From Styela clava (Eukaryota; Chordata; Ascidiacea; Stolidobranchia; Styelidae): 64,000 nucleotides of DNA. Below are positions 1-11,152 of the stretch, piece after piece. Below the pieces are notes generated by a model. The model searched no databases, was not told the DNA's origin, and saw nothing but the letters and a program-made list of their open reading frames with translations. The stretch covers positions 9,097,426 to 9,161,425 of the forward strand of contig NC_135263.1 in the NCBI RefSeq assembly GCF_964204865.1, written 5' to 3'. The position numbers and the translations under genes were made by a program. The first letter of the stretch is position 1. Each line of letters begins with the position of its first letter.

Positions 1-416
1 TTTGCACCTGTTTAACATGACCCGATTCAAAATATATTTGACATCCATGATGAAAAATATCTTATAATGTATAATTTCGGTCATTGCTGCTCGTACTTTA
101 ATTGTATGTGATTTTATTTTCATACACGGCTGTTTGTCAAGTGTCATTTTATGTATATCAATGATACAAATGATTTCTAGGTTGTATCTTTCTTTACACT
201 CATAAAGGGTGATTGATATTCAGATGATATTTTCCGTTCTTTAGTTCGATATCGTTTTGAAAAGTACTGGCCCTGCTGTGAATTTCAGCGAGACGATTTA
301 GACTCGTTAGTTTAGACTCACTCACGACACACCATCGGTCAGAAGTGGGATCTTCATTCTGGTTGTCTTGTGTGCGATATTTGTTTTTACATTGTGGGAT
401 GAAAATTCTTTTTCAG
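1..416 (+). other. intron of RPL10 (partial)
   Basis: The window opens inside an intron. Its acceptor is the pyrimidine-rich tract ending TTTTTCAG at 416. No upstream RPL10 exon is visible, so the N-terminal half of the gene lies left of the window. In vertebrates RPL10 introns host a snoRNA. I looked for clear C/D or H/ACA boxes and could not support one here. Confidence 0.7.
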
Positions 417-1290
417 GCTCCAAACAGGTATGCGAGGTGCATTTGGAAAACCCCAAGGCCAAGTTGCTCGTGTCAATATTGGTCAGTCAATTATCTCAAT
501 TCGCTGCAAGGATAACAACAAGGCCCATACCATCGAAGCTTTGAGACGTGCAAAGTTCAAGTTCCCTGGCAGACAGAAGGTTCGTTTCACACTGGTTAAT
601 ATTTTTATAGAGTGTTTAAAAAAAGGAAGTAATAGATATTTGGGTACTTCTGTAGTATGTGTACCAGTTTAGGCCACAATTTTATTCCGATTTTCCTTAT
701 TTTAGTTCTATTACAAGTTCGGGGACTGTCTGTGTTAGCCAAGTAAATATACCCCCTACCCACAAATTGATGTAAAGTAGTCGAACAAAATTAGTTACCT
801 TCATCTTGGTACACATACTTCTGGAGCGCCGATATTTGTTAGCTAATAGTGGTTTGTCAGCAATGTTGGTACTGATATTTCATAACATTACAAAAAAAGA
901 TCAGAAACAATGTCCCGTTTGTTCATGTTGTTATGTTATAACAATAATCGCGAGATTTTTATGTAGGGTCTGATGTCCGAAAGCGTGTGTGTCTTTCTCT
1001 AGTTGTTAGTTCTATTTTCCATTCGAATCTTAATAGCAATTAAAATTTTTCGCATATATGCTGCCTGTCATCTGGTGAGTCCTGACTTACTCATGATTCA
1101 GCTTGGTGTAAATGCCTGAAACTTTCTTTTCTTGTTGCAGATCCACATATCCAAAAAGTGGGGATTCACTAAATGGGAACGACCAGATTACGAAAGGATG
1201 CTGGCTGAAGGCATTTTGATACCTGATGGTGTCACCTGCCAGTATAAGCCCGATAAAGGTCCGTTAGATGCATGGAGGAAAAGGCAATGA
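417..1290 (+). CDS. RPL10: 60S ribosomal protein L10 (uL16), C-terminal two exons
   Basis: Exons are 417-579 and 1141-1290, joined by a GT-AG intron (donor AAG|GTTCGT, acceptor TTGTTGCAG). The protein reads (R)[14 protein letters not shown], then [15 protein letters not shown], then [18 protein letters not shown], ending in DAWRKRQ and TGA at 1288. These are hallmark blocks of uL16, the large-subunit protein near the tRNA corridor and peptidyl-transferase centre. The first visible exon starts in phase 1, so the N-terminal half of the roughly 215-residue protein is outside the window. The ATG at 430 is an internal methionine, not the start. An ATTAAA poly(A) signal lies at 1321. The family assignment is secure. 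Confidence 0.95.
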
Positions 1291-2223
1291 GGTCTCTCTT
1301 GAAATTTATCATGATTGACTATTAAATCTTTGCCTTGACCTGCGATTTCTTGTATTTATCTTTGAAAATGGTGGGAATAGGCAAAATTTTATAGCAGTAA
1401 AACGGATTAATAAAAACGGATATATATATTGCGAAGAGAAAGTCAGGTTATTGTGCAAAGTTATGGGTTTTCTGTGCTTGGGTCACTGGTCATTGTACAC
1501 AAATTCATCGTGGTCCATTTTGTATCATTAATGTGTGTTGATTCCCTTGCAAGATTACAGGTTGATTATACTGGAGACCAGGATCTTATTTACCTAAATC
1601 GCTGTGTGCAACATTTATATATATAATCTAAAATACACAACGTTGATGGTCGTATTTCTGATAACTTAAAGGGGTAGGCCGGCGGTGCAAGACGCACGGC
1701 CCAATGTTGGATCATGGAGGGCAACAAAAAAGGGGGGTACCGTATACTGGATAGATCATGTTTTAGAACCATGAAGTTGTTAGAAATCTTATAATACAGT
1801 AGTGACTTGTGATATCAACAGCTGTTTGTTTAATTTTGAATAAAATGATGTTTTTGAAGCGTTCAATCTGTCGGCACACGCCGGAACTTGAAAACCCTTC
1901 CTAAAATAAGCATTGAAAATATAATGATATGGTATGTTCCCTAAACTTTGACCCCAGAAAATTTCTTTTTATACTTTACTTTTGCGAAAAAAATTTACGC
2001 CTATTTTGAGAGTGTTAGCTCTCATTGACTGGTTTATATGCTTGAAACCAAAATTTGTATGAGAATCATCCGTTTAGAAATACTGATAGCTAATTTTAGC
2101 CGGTCTGTATCTATCGCATAGTCTGCGAGCCTTATTTATGACGACTGAAACTAAAGATCCCCCGGGGAACTACGAAAACGAGGCAATGTTTACAACCTTA
2201 CTTGAATATATATATCTGTCTGA
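1291..2223. other. RPL10 3' UTR and intergenic DNA
   Basis: This holds the RPL10 3' end (ATTAAA at 1321, AATAAA near 1407). It is followed by AT-rich DNA in which I see no supported gene. Short open frames here have no family resemblance. Confidence 0.5.
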
Positions 2224-2775
2224 TTGACGGAAGTGTCTATGTCTGAGCGACCGCAGAAATTGGAACCTTTCCATCCGCGACCCACTGCCATATCTGTCTT
2301 AACCTACCTGTCGTCGATCCACTGCCATACGACCCTCAACCTTCCTATTCTCGACCCACTGCCCCATCCGCGACCTGCTGCCCTATCTCCCCACTTTCAA
2401 TTTTCGACCCACTGTCCGTCCTATCTTTTTCAACCTTCTTATCCTCGGCCCACCGCCTACTCCAACCTTCCTGTTCTCAGCTCGCTATCTTATTTACCCC
2501 AACCTTCCTGTTCTCGACTCGCTGTCCTATTTCCCACAACCCTTCTATTTCCGACCCACTGTCATATCTCTCTCAACCTCCCTATCCTCGACCCAGTGCC
2601 TACGTGCCCCAAACTACCTGCTCTTGAATTTCTTTCCTACCACCCCGACCTCTCCATCCTCGACCTTCATGACCCACCGCCTTATTTTCCTCAAACTTCC
2701 TATCCCCGAGCCACTACCCTAGCTCCCTCAACTTACCTATCCTCGACCCTCCGCCCTACAACACCCCGTACCTAA
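2224..2775 (+). repeat. C/T-rich degenerate minisatellite with an open frame
   Basis: From about 2270 to 2770 the top strand is strongly pyrimidine-rich. It repeats variants of an approximately 45-base unit containing phrases such as CGACCCACTGCC, TATCT and CAACCTTCCTATCCT. One frame stays open for 183 codons, giving a Pro/Ser/Leu/Thr-rich translation. That openness follows from the repeat composition rather than coding constraint, and the frame begins with a non-ATG codon. I treat it as a repeat, not a gene. Confidence 0.6.
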
Positions 2776-3246
2776 GCACTAACCGTGCTTTGACCACGCT
2801 CCGATCGTCACACCCAACCTCGTATGCTCGCGATTATGCAAAATCTCGGGTTTTATACGACTCTAGTATGTCAATGAGATGATCGAAGCGTACGTCGACG
2901 AAACAAGCCTATAAGGTTGACACCAATCGTGACATATTATTATGAGTACATTTAAATAATAAACAAACGTTTAGCTTCAGTGAGTGTACATGATGACAAA
3001 ACTGTTTGAAATCTTCGAAAGGCACTCATTTACATCATTTGCCAGGCCATTTAAATGTAGGCTGTAATCCTACTATCGCATCTGAACTAAAGCCCCCCGG
3101 AAGACACGAGGACAATTAAGTTATTTGATTTTGTAAACAAACCTGAAGAATGACAAATAACACGCAAATCCACGAAAACAGTGCAATGTTTACACTCATG
3201 CTTGTCCATGCATCTGAAACAAATAACTGGCTGAGTAGTTCCATAC

Positions 3247-3585
3247 CTAGAATTACCACACGTCCCGCTTTTCAGCGTTTTGTCCCGCTGATTCCCATTG
3301 ATGGCAGACGTATCGCATGTAAAACCAATACTAATTAGTCTAGATTATTTGCACTGGTATCGTTAACGTCAATTCCTTCCGATTTTTCGAACTGAACCCG
3401 ATATTTTGACAGAGAATATGCGCATGAAATTTCGATAACAATATGGTCAATAAAGACAGCCGAGACAGCTTCAAATGTAGGCCTATGTAGTAAAATTGGA
3501 AAATGTGAAGTTATAAAATCACAGCTAAGGGGTCGTTGTCTTTCGAGGCGTCCCGATTTGAAGTCACAAAAATATGGTAACCCCT
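3247..3585. mobile_element. hAT-like MITE (older copy)
   Basis: This is a 339-bp copy of the same element as 4611-5253. The ends carry ATTACCA(C/T)ACGTCCCGC on the left and ATGGTAACCCC on the right, which pair as inverted termini. It shares long stretches with the other copy, including GACAGAGAATATGCGCATGA and GTAGGCCTATGTAGTAAAAT. The flanks TTCCATAC (3239-3246) and TTTCATAC (3586-3593) match at 7 of 8 positions, a probable decayed 8-bp target-site duplication. It has no coding capacity. Confidence 0.6.
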
Positions 3586-3593
3586 TTTCATAC

Positions 3594-4003
3594 TGGGCAT
3601 TTTCGAATACCTTGTGATTTCAGAATCGAATCGAATAATATTTTTCGAATCGAATCTCGAATACTTGAAAATATATAATTGTAAGCGATTTTATTATAGT
3701 AATTGGTCCTCTCAACAAATGAATTACCGAAGACATAGAATAAATCACCCAGATAGATTACTGAGCGCTCACACAGAATAACAAACACGTTTTATCAATA
3801 ACTCACTACAGAAAATAGTCATATGTTAGAATTTCGTTGAAAAGATATGACTCCAATGAAAATAAAATTGGGGAATTCACCACGACCATTAGCGGAAAGA
3901 TAAAAACAAGATGGCGGCGATTCGAAATTTAGCTCTGAATCGATTCGAATAATTTACTATTCGATTCGATTCGAATATTCGATTCGAAATGCCCAATCCC
4001 TAA
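3594..4003. mobile_element. MITE-like element abutting the 3247-3585 element
   Basis: TGGGCATTTTCGAAT at the left and ATTCGAAATGCCCA at the right form inverted ends. The interior is rich in TTCGAATCGA-type motifs. TTCATAC flanks both sides (3587-3593 and 4004-4010), suggesting a 7-8 bp target-site duplication. The left copy is also the right duplication of the neighbouring MITE, so this element landed exactly at that junction. No transposase is present. Confidence 0.5.
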
Positions 4004-4102
4004 TTCATACCCGACATGGACTGGCAACCGGACGAAAGGGCGCGGTTCGCCATATGATTAAGCCGTCTTACCCCCCTTTTCTCCGGGATAATCTGTCTGA
4101 GT

Positions 4103-4470
4103 CAGGGGATCTGAAACTGGGGTCCGCGGACCTCCGAGAATCCGAAAAGGACCAGTAAAGATTTTATGAGTGAACCGAAATTCATCGCAATACGGAGTAC
4201 GAGATGAGCACAAATTAAAAACTTTCAGGAGAATAATTGTTGTTTTTGCTTGTGGATAATTGGTTTAATCTTTTACCCATTCAATTTGGGATCTAACATA
4301 ACAGTTCTAGCAATTCGCCACTCATTTCTTGGCGTCACAAATGTTCTTCGAACGATTCCTGGGAATGCTGGAAATCAAAACTAAAAGTAGGATGTGAATG
4401 ATGACACAAGGGACACGCTTAGATCAATAAAATATTTTAGAGGTCCGAGGTAGAAAAAATTCGAAAACTT
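4103..4470. mobile_element. possible short hAT-type element
   Basis: The left edge reads CAGGGGATCTGAAACTGGGG followed by the palindrome GTCCGCGGAC, a layout typical of hAT terminal repeats. The right edge near 4440-4470 (GAGGTCCGAGG, then AAGGTTTGAG) looks like a decayed inverted counterpart. I could not find a convincing target-site duplication, so the boundaries are approximate. Confidence 0.3.
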
Positions 4471-4610
4471 AAGGTTTGAGATAAAGAAGTATGTGAGTGG
4501 CTGCACAAAGTGCAATTTTTACGTCATTCTCGACTTATTGCTGATTGGTCATTGTTTCGAGAATAAACGAAGAAATTGAAGGTCGAAGAAACATTCTTGT
4601 CTCTGATAGG

Positions 4611-5253
4611 TAGGCTTACCATTACCATACGTCCCGCTTTTTAGCATATTGGCCCGCCGTCCCGACAAGTCAGCCAAAAGTCCCGCTTTGGCGTTCAGCC
4701 ATCCAGTATAATACACGAACATGTTCTCGTTACTGTTATTGCTGTGTAGCGCAACGCTAGCCTACTTACTGAAGGTGAATGCGTTATTTTGTTTGTTTCG
4801 TTGTCTCCCGCTAACATTGTTAGCAAACGTATCACATGTAAAATCAATTCTTATTGGTCCTGTTCGGATGTTCACGTGAATGTGACATTGAACAACGTCT
4901 TTTTGAGATTTTTCTGTTTTATCTACAGAAAAGCATGCATGGACGATAAAGTAAAGTCCCAATGCTTGAAAACAGCAGACTATTTCATTATTCTTTATTC
5001 CTATTGCTGTACATAAAAAATCTAAATTCGGATCATTTGTATTCTATTTTACGAACTGAACCCGAAATTTAGACAGAGAATATGCGCATGAACTCTCGAT
5101 GACAATATGGTCAATAAAGACAGCCGGGATGACTTTAAATGTAGGCCTATGTAGTAAAATCGGAAACTGTAAAGTTACAGGATCACAGCTAAGCGGTCGT
5201 GTCGTGTCTTTGGAGGCGTCCCGCTTTGAAGTAAAAAAAATATGGTAACCCTA
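4611..5253. mobile_element. hAT-like MITE with exact 8-bp target-site duplication
   Basis: The inverted ends are TAGGCTTACCAT at 4611 and ATGGTAACCCTA ending at 5253. They are flanked by identical CTGATAGG at 4603-4610 and 5254-5261. The element is 643 bp and contains the motif CGTCCCGCTTT near both ends. An 8-bp duplication with such ends fits a non-autonomous hAT element. Short frames inside it are not coding. Confidence 0.75.
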
Positions 5254-5475
5254 CTGATAGGTATATTTTCAAACGTTGGTTCAGTAGTAAAATTGCGCGT
5301 TCTTGTGTTAACGTTCACGTATAATACACCATCCTTATCAGAAAAATCTTATTTTATCCCAAAAGCTGACACTAAATTCTCCCAAAAGTCAACCAAGTTC
5401 ACTGGTCCAAAAATTTGGAATCGAATTCCTGGATCAATTAGATTAGCATGCAATTCAAAAAAAAAAAATACCTAA
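5254..5475 (+). pseudogene. non-LTR retrotransposon ORF2 C-terminal remnant
   Basis: The translated frame ends FSQKSTKFTGPKIWNRIP followed by GSIRLACNSKKK. The GPKIWNRIP block with surrounding basic residues is the typical C-terminal tail of LINE reverse transcriptase ORFs (CR1/L2/RTE-like families). Only about 60 residues are recognisable and no reverse-transcriptase core is present, so the copy is strongly 5'-truncated. Its left side is interrupted at the hAT-like MITE boundary. AT-rich sequence to about 5930, containing AATAAA-like motifs, may be its 3' end. Confidence 0.55.
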
Positions 5476-6179
5476 ATGTTCTTGTTAAGGATTACTACCA
5501 TGTAACAATGATGCTCATTGCATGTAGTGATAATATTCAATAATGATGAAAAAACAAGTAATTACTCATCATATAATTGTCACATAGCCACTGTTTGCTT
5601 ACTATCTTTCATTTTTTTGAATAATGTTCTACTACTCATTATTATTTTTCTTGTACCTCTTACTTTTATATTATTATTTGTATTTAGACGTAGTAGTATG
5701 TATTTACGATTAAGAGCATACTTCGTTTAAATATATTTGGTAGCTAACTGGTCGGCGGTTATTTTTTTTATTTCCTTCTCAATGATTATTTGGCTGGAAT
5801 GTGTGGTAGCTGACTTTGATCGTATCGCCATCTCCCAGTCTATACCAAAATAAATGCTGTGTAATTTATTGTTTTAATATTTATTTGTATTTTGGTTGAC
5901 AAAATAATAAACTTTTTCCTTCTCAAAGCATCGCAGTAATTTGAAACCCGCTAGCTGGCGCTTCAGTCTTCCAGTTGGAATGATTTATCATCATAATGCT
6001 TCCCTCGGTATCAGTCTTGTTCGTCTGTTCGTGGCGCCGGTAGTTGTGCCGTTGATATCCGTATGATGCTGTTCAAATTAAAGTACCGGTACCTGGTTCA
6101 AATGTATTGTGACAGTTTAATTTCATACTGCAATGAGTTCCGGTACGGTACCGTAGTTATCGAATGTAACACCACCGTG
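5476..6179. other. non-coding DNA between LINE tail and MULE
   Basis: AT-rich sequence, probably including the 3' untranslated part of the LINE remnant. Near 6080-6160 there is a cluster of GGTACC/TACCGG palindromic motifs. No gene is supported. Confidence 0.4.
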
Positions 6180-6187
6180 TTCTGAGG

Positions 6188-7269
6188 GGGAGGCGGACAA
6201 CTCGACTACACGGACAACTCACCAGAGACAACTCGACTACCTGGAGACCTGGTGAGTTGTCCGTCTTTTCGCATTTTCTACGGTGGTGTTTTAGGTCTAT
6301 AGAAAAACGTTTTTGATATTTTTAGTGCTCAAATGCTGAGAAAAATACATAAATATTCTCTAGAAAGTATTTTTATGTGTATAAGTGGCTTATTTTAATC
6401 ATGTTGTATAAATACAAATACAGTCTACAGACGAAATTGAAGTAACGTTAGCGAAGTTAGACCGTTGACTTATAGGACTGTGTTCGTTTAATTTTATGAC
6501 CTTTATTGGTATTAAATGTTTTGAATGAGCACATTTAAATATATTAAAACCTTTATACTTCACAGTAACACTTAAATATTTATGAATGTGAGCTTAGTAG
6601 TCTGTGGTTGCAGTAGTCTAAACTCGCCTACGGCAGTCGCCCGTCAACTCACCAGTCGAGCAAACGCTCTGCGACGTGACGTCATCGATGCTCGAGGTAA
6701 AGACAACTCGACTACCGAGCAACGAGAGTCAGACAACTCACTAGTCGAGCAATCGCTCTGCGATATAGATGCTCGAGGTAAAGACAACTCGACTACCGAG
6801 CAACCTCACTAGTCGAGCAATCGCTCTGCGATATCGATGCTCGAGGAGAAGACATTGCTTTGCAAAACGCAGACTCAATAGTTGCATAGCATTTACTTAG
6901 TGCCGACTGATATTAGTTGTAAGCCAACTTACCACGGCAAGGTTTCAGTCATAGAGTTGGAAATTCTTTTTGCAGAAGAAAACCAGGAACAGATAGGCAC
7001 TGTCGCTGCGCCCGGCAAAGAAACTGGGCCGAAGAATGGATAAAAGATGTTTACTTTTTGTTACGATTAATGAATTTATTATGATATTTAAATACTAAAC
7101 GTTATGGGGAAATTTAATGGATGGAAGGTTGTGTTTTCTTTTTCGTTACGAATATTGAATTTTATTTGAATTCCAGAACGTTATGGGAAATTTGCTGCGT
7201 TACATACTTACTCTTTGCAATACTGCGGCCCGTAGATCCTTGAACACCTCCGAGGAAGAGAGTCCACAG
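6188..7269 (+). repeat. left terminal inverted repeat of the MULE
   Basis: It pairs with 11091-12171 in reverse complement with only scattered substitutions (for example GGAGACCTGG here against GGAGATCTGG in the other copy). Similarity runs from the outer tip to CCGAGGAAGAGAGTCCACAG and then stops. The inner end mirrors the 3' end of the transposase frame present in the right repeat. Confidence 0.85.
6640..6850. repeat. subterminal tandem units in the left MULE repeat
   Basis: About 2.8 copies of a roughly 75-bp unit. Each unit contains GACAACTCGACTACCGAGCA, then ACTAGTCGAGCAATCGCTCT, and ends GATGCTCGAGG. The units include short self-complementary parts (CTCGA/TCGAG). The same units occur inverted at about 11510-11720. 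The outermost tips repeat the related phrases ACAACTCGACTAC and CAACTCACCAG. Arrays like this are plausible transposase-binding sites; that function is inferred. Confidence 0.65.
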
Positions 7270-7840
7270 CAGTGTTAACTCTAAGCAAATTATGAGTGCG
7301 AAAGTGCTTCGCAGTCGAAAAAAAAAGTGCGAAAGTGCTTTTGCCGATTTTAACAAGTTAGGTGCCCTAGCCTTTCATATTACCCACTTAAAACGGCATA
7401 GATACTCGAAAAGGCGCTTCTCCGGTTAATATTATGAATTAAAGAGAAGCCTTTTCGTTAACCGAGTTCCCTTTAAGCGGATTCATGTTTAATTAAAACC
7501 AGCGAATTAATCGGCAACGAAATGACATCTGCTAACACCTGCCGCGGACAAAACTTTCATGCAGTATATCACGGTGTCAGTTGCTTACTCGCGTAAACAG
7601 CAAAGACTTTCACATTTGTTACTCCTTCCATCTAACAGACACGAGGCAGGCTGGAAACCATATTAGTTACAGGGTGGATCGTATGTACAAATCCCGTGCA
7701 AAATAATCCCCCCCCCCCCCAAATATAAATAGCAATCAACTAATTAGAGTTAGGTGCGTTGGAAATTCAACTTTTCGATTTATCCCTAAACCTAATCTGA
7801 CAAATATTAATTTGTGATTTTGAACCACTTTGAAAGTCGC

Positions 7841-8015
7841 CACCCGCTGTTTTAAAAGATAGGTTAACCTACGTTCCCTCCGAAACATTACGCAGGATAC
7901 TCCCCTGTTTTAGGAGATAGGTTGACCTACTTTCCTTTCAAACTTTTTCCTCCGAAATATTACACAAGATCACTTTGAAAATCCTCCCGTTTCGTGAGCT
8001 AGCGTGACCTAATTT
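7841..8015. repeat. short degenerate tandem repeat inside the MULE
   Basis: Two to three imperfect copies of a 65-85 bp unit. Recurring pieces are AGATAGGTTRACCTAC, TCCGAAAYATTAC and CTCCCCTGTTTT. It lies in otherwise non-coding MULE interior. Confidence 0.45.
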
Positions 8016-9874
8016 CTCATTTACATTTATATTATACTATTTCAGAGCTTACCCAAAGACAAGTAATTTTTAAATGTCGACACGCCTTGGTGTGCGTGCG
8101 AGTTAGTTTAAATCGGGCAGAAAACATCATATATTGGCAAAATGTTTAGTAATGTCATGTACTTTCAGCATTCATAAATAGCACTCTTTGTAATGCTGCT
8201 GACCTAGTATCAAATATTCGCATCATAACGCCACTTGCGAGGTTTCCATATATTTCAATTACACAAATAGGAATGATGACACCAAAGAGTTTTCTTTTGC
8301 GAAGGTACACTAAATATAACGAGGGTGATTCTTGAGAAAAAACATGAATATAAAAAATAAACGAATGATATGATAGTGGATCCCAAATAATTTTGAGAGT
8401 GTCTCGAAATACCAATTCATTTGATAAATAATTTTTATTCGACCACATGAACGCTGATATCCTGAAAATTAATGTTGAAAGAGAATTACGCATTCTCAGA
8501 TATCGGACATCCAGTCGCGATATTCAATCGTTCATATGCACAAATCTCACATTAATAGTAATTGCTACCCAAGTTTGTAAAGTTTAGAAACCAACAAACA
8601 GAAAATAACTTATCCTAAAACACAATTAAAATTCAGTCGGCAATGAATTCGTCGAAAAGACGATGCCATTACAAAACAAAAAAGATTTGGTCGCGAGAGT
8701 TACGTGAGATGACTGCCGTTGTTTTTTAAGCAGAATGTAAAAAAATTTATAATTAATAAACAGGAGTTACGACGCCCTTTACACATCGTGTGTATTAAAC
8801 TTCCCTGGTACGTACTATTATTATTGTACCTAAACACCTGTTGGAGTATTTCGGACAATTTCGAATTTAAAATAAATGGAAACCCGACATATAATAAAGA
8901 CGCAAAAGTAAAATGAACATTTATTGAAAAAGTTATTATTTAAGACAACATGATCGTACAATTCCGCCAAAACCTCCATGTTCGCAAGTGAGATGATAAA
9001 TAAATACTTCCCTGTATTCGATCAATTAACTTTAGCGTATCGTTGTTCTGCCAACAAACAGCCGGGTGCAAAATATTTCCGTCCTGTGATATGCTCACAA
9101 CTATTCTCGATATTAATATCATACCCTCGCGTATGTACTTTCTATTAGCTCTTTAGTGATCCCTTCCTTCCTTGGCCAAGTAATGTTTCGAATATGTGAA
9201 CATTTTATTCGACCATACATGGCCGGCGGGATGTTAAAATTGTAAACAAGAGAGAGGTATAATCAATCGCGAATTTCGTTATAACGGCTCGTTTACGAAT
9301 TGTTGCGCCTGTTATCGTCGAAAATGATTACATTTGTTGTATTTTGAGGCATTTAAGCAGTAATAATTAGGGCATGACATCATCAAAATCGTCAAGTGAG
9401 ATCTTGAAATTGCAAATTCCGTAAATATAATTGTGAATTATTCGGTAACGAATTCAGCTTTAATGACCGTCGGGGTATTGTTTTGTTGAAAATTAGTATT
9501 AATGTGAGAGCGCCAAAAACATACAGTCCATACCGATGCGACTGCAATTTATATGGTCGCAATTGGTGTGGCGCGTTTATTAATAGTGTAAAATAAATTA
9601 AACGAATATCAATTATAACCAAGCCTGTCAGCGTGTTTATTTTCTGTGGGCAGGAATCGTAAAATACCATCTTGAGACAAATTCACTTCTATTATAAAAT
9701 CTTAATTTTCAGTTATTATCGTTATACAAATAACGTGTGGCAACTTTTTAATTTATCGTCGACCAAAAAACCACCCCACACTCGTCCAAACGTGTGTCGA
9801 GCTTGAACGACAGGAACAGATTCATCGACGACCTTAATTAGGGAAAATATGTATTTTATTGGGAATGCAAAATA

Positions 9875-10251
9875 AATGTAACAAAACGCATTTTTTTGTG
9901 ATATAACTTTGTATTTTCGGAAACGGGTTGCCGTGAAAGGTAAAATTTGATCTAAATTAATCTTTATTTTTAATGTAACAAAACACATTTTGCGATATAA
10001 CCTTGTATTTTCGAAAACGGGTGTCCTGAAAAGTAAAATATGATCTAAATTAATCGCAAAAATGTTTTATTTTAAATGTAACAAAACACATTTTTCGAGT
10101 TACAACTGTATTTTCGGATACCGGGCGTCATGGAGAGTAAAATATGATCTGAATTAACCGTAAATAATGTTTCATTCCAAATGTATCATAACGCATTTTT
10201 TGCGATATAACTTTGTATTTTCGAAAACGGGGCGTCACGAAAATTATTAAT
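9875..10251. repeat. ~100-bp tandem repeat array inside the MULE
   Basis: About 3.7 copies of a 96-105 bp unit beginning AAATGTAACAAAACRCATTT. It continues through GCGATATAACTTTGTATTTT, CGAAAACGGG and ATGATCTAAATTAATCG. Copies start near 9875, 9971, 10074 and 10179. It is not coding. Confidence 0.7.
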
Positions 10252-10750
10252 CTAATGTTTTTTCTATCGTCTAACTAACCTCTGCAACACATCATTTTCG
10301 GGGAGAACTCTAACCCGCAAAACGTCATTTAATTTAAAATAGAGAATGTTTCATGCATTTCAAAACGGAAAATCACCAGTAAGTGGACAGGGATTCAACC
10401 CTCCGGATTCAGTATTCTATATCCCCCGTGTCAGAACTTTCTGAAGAATAGAACCAGGGTTGTCCAAAACGAATCGAATATTCGAAATTATTCGAATATC
10501 AAAGTATTCGAATACCTTTTCGGCTCATTTCCGAATAATTACGAATAGTAGTCACTTTTCGCCGTAAACACGGTGTTTCGTTTTACCGGAATCTTCAAAC
10601 GACTTTTTACGCTTTCTCACGTATTGTAATGAGACGATGAAATAGAGTCGGCATTTTGATTGTTTATATTCAGCGCGAATGTACGTCGCATAGTGTTGCG
10701 ACACATTTGCACGTTTGCGTTGGTGGACATTGCCGACATACGTCTTTTAA

Positions 10751-11152
10751 TTCACAAAAAATACTCAAGATCTCAAGAACTTCGCCGAATATTTTCAAAA
10801 CACATGGTTATACAACAGTGTCTGGACTCCCAAGGATTGGTCAGTATTCGACGTAGAAATAAGAACCAACAATCATCTGGAAGGTTGGCACCGCCATTTC
10901 AACAGTATAACTCGGAAAAATATGCCTTTTTACAGTTTAATCTCAACAATGTACGAGGTAAGTATAGGGATAGAGGCGGACGTTGTGGATATTTTGGGAG
11001 AGAATGTTGTGGGGCGTGTCAACAGCAGGCATGCGGAAGCCAACGAGAGGGTGCAACATGTTTGGGAACAGTTTAAGGAAGGAGAGTTATCTGTGGACTC
11101 TCTTCCTCGGAGGTGTTCAAGGATCTACGGGCCGCAGTATTGCAAAGAGTAA
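10751..11152 (+). pseudogene. MULE transposase, C-terminal fragment
   Basis: An open frame of 133 codons runs from just after an in-frame TAA (10748-10750) to TAA at 11150-11152. It reads EYFQNTWLYNSVW, then DVEIRTNNHLEGWHRHFNS, and ends CSRIYGPQYCKE. The TNNHLEGWH block, preceded by a YFxxTW motif, is the conserved C-terminal signature of Mutator-like transposases. The N-terminal and catalytic-core regions are not recognisable upstream in any frame I read, so this is either a final exon or a truncated relic. Its last about 60 bases lie inside the right terminal inverted repeat, so the left repeat carries a mirrored copy of the gene's end. Confidence 0.65.

Noticed and set aside
2224-2775. 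183-codon open frame, Pro/Ser/Leu-rich
   Set aside because: Starts at a non-ATG codon and is explained by a C/T-rich minisatellite; no domain or signal.
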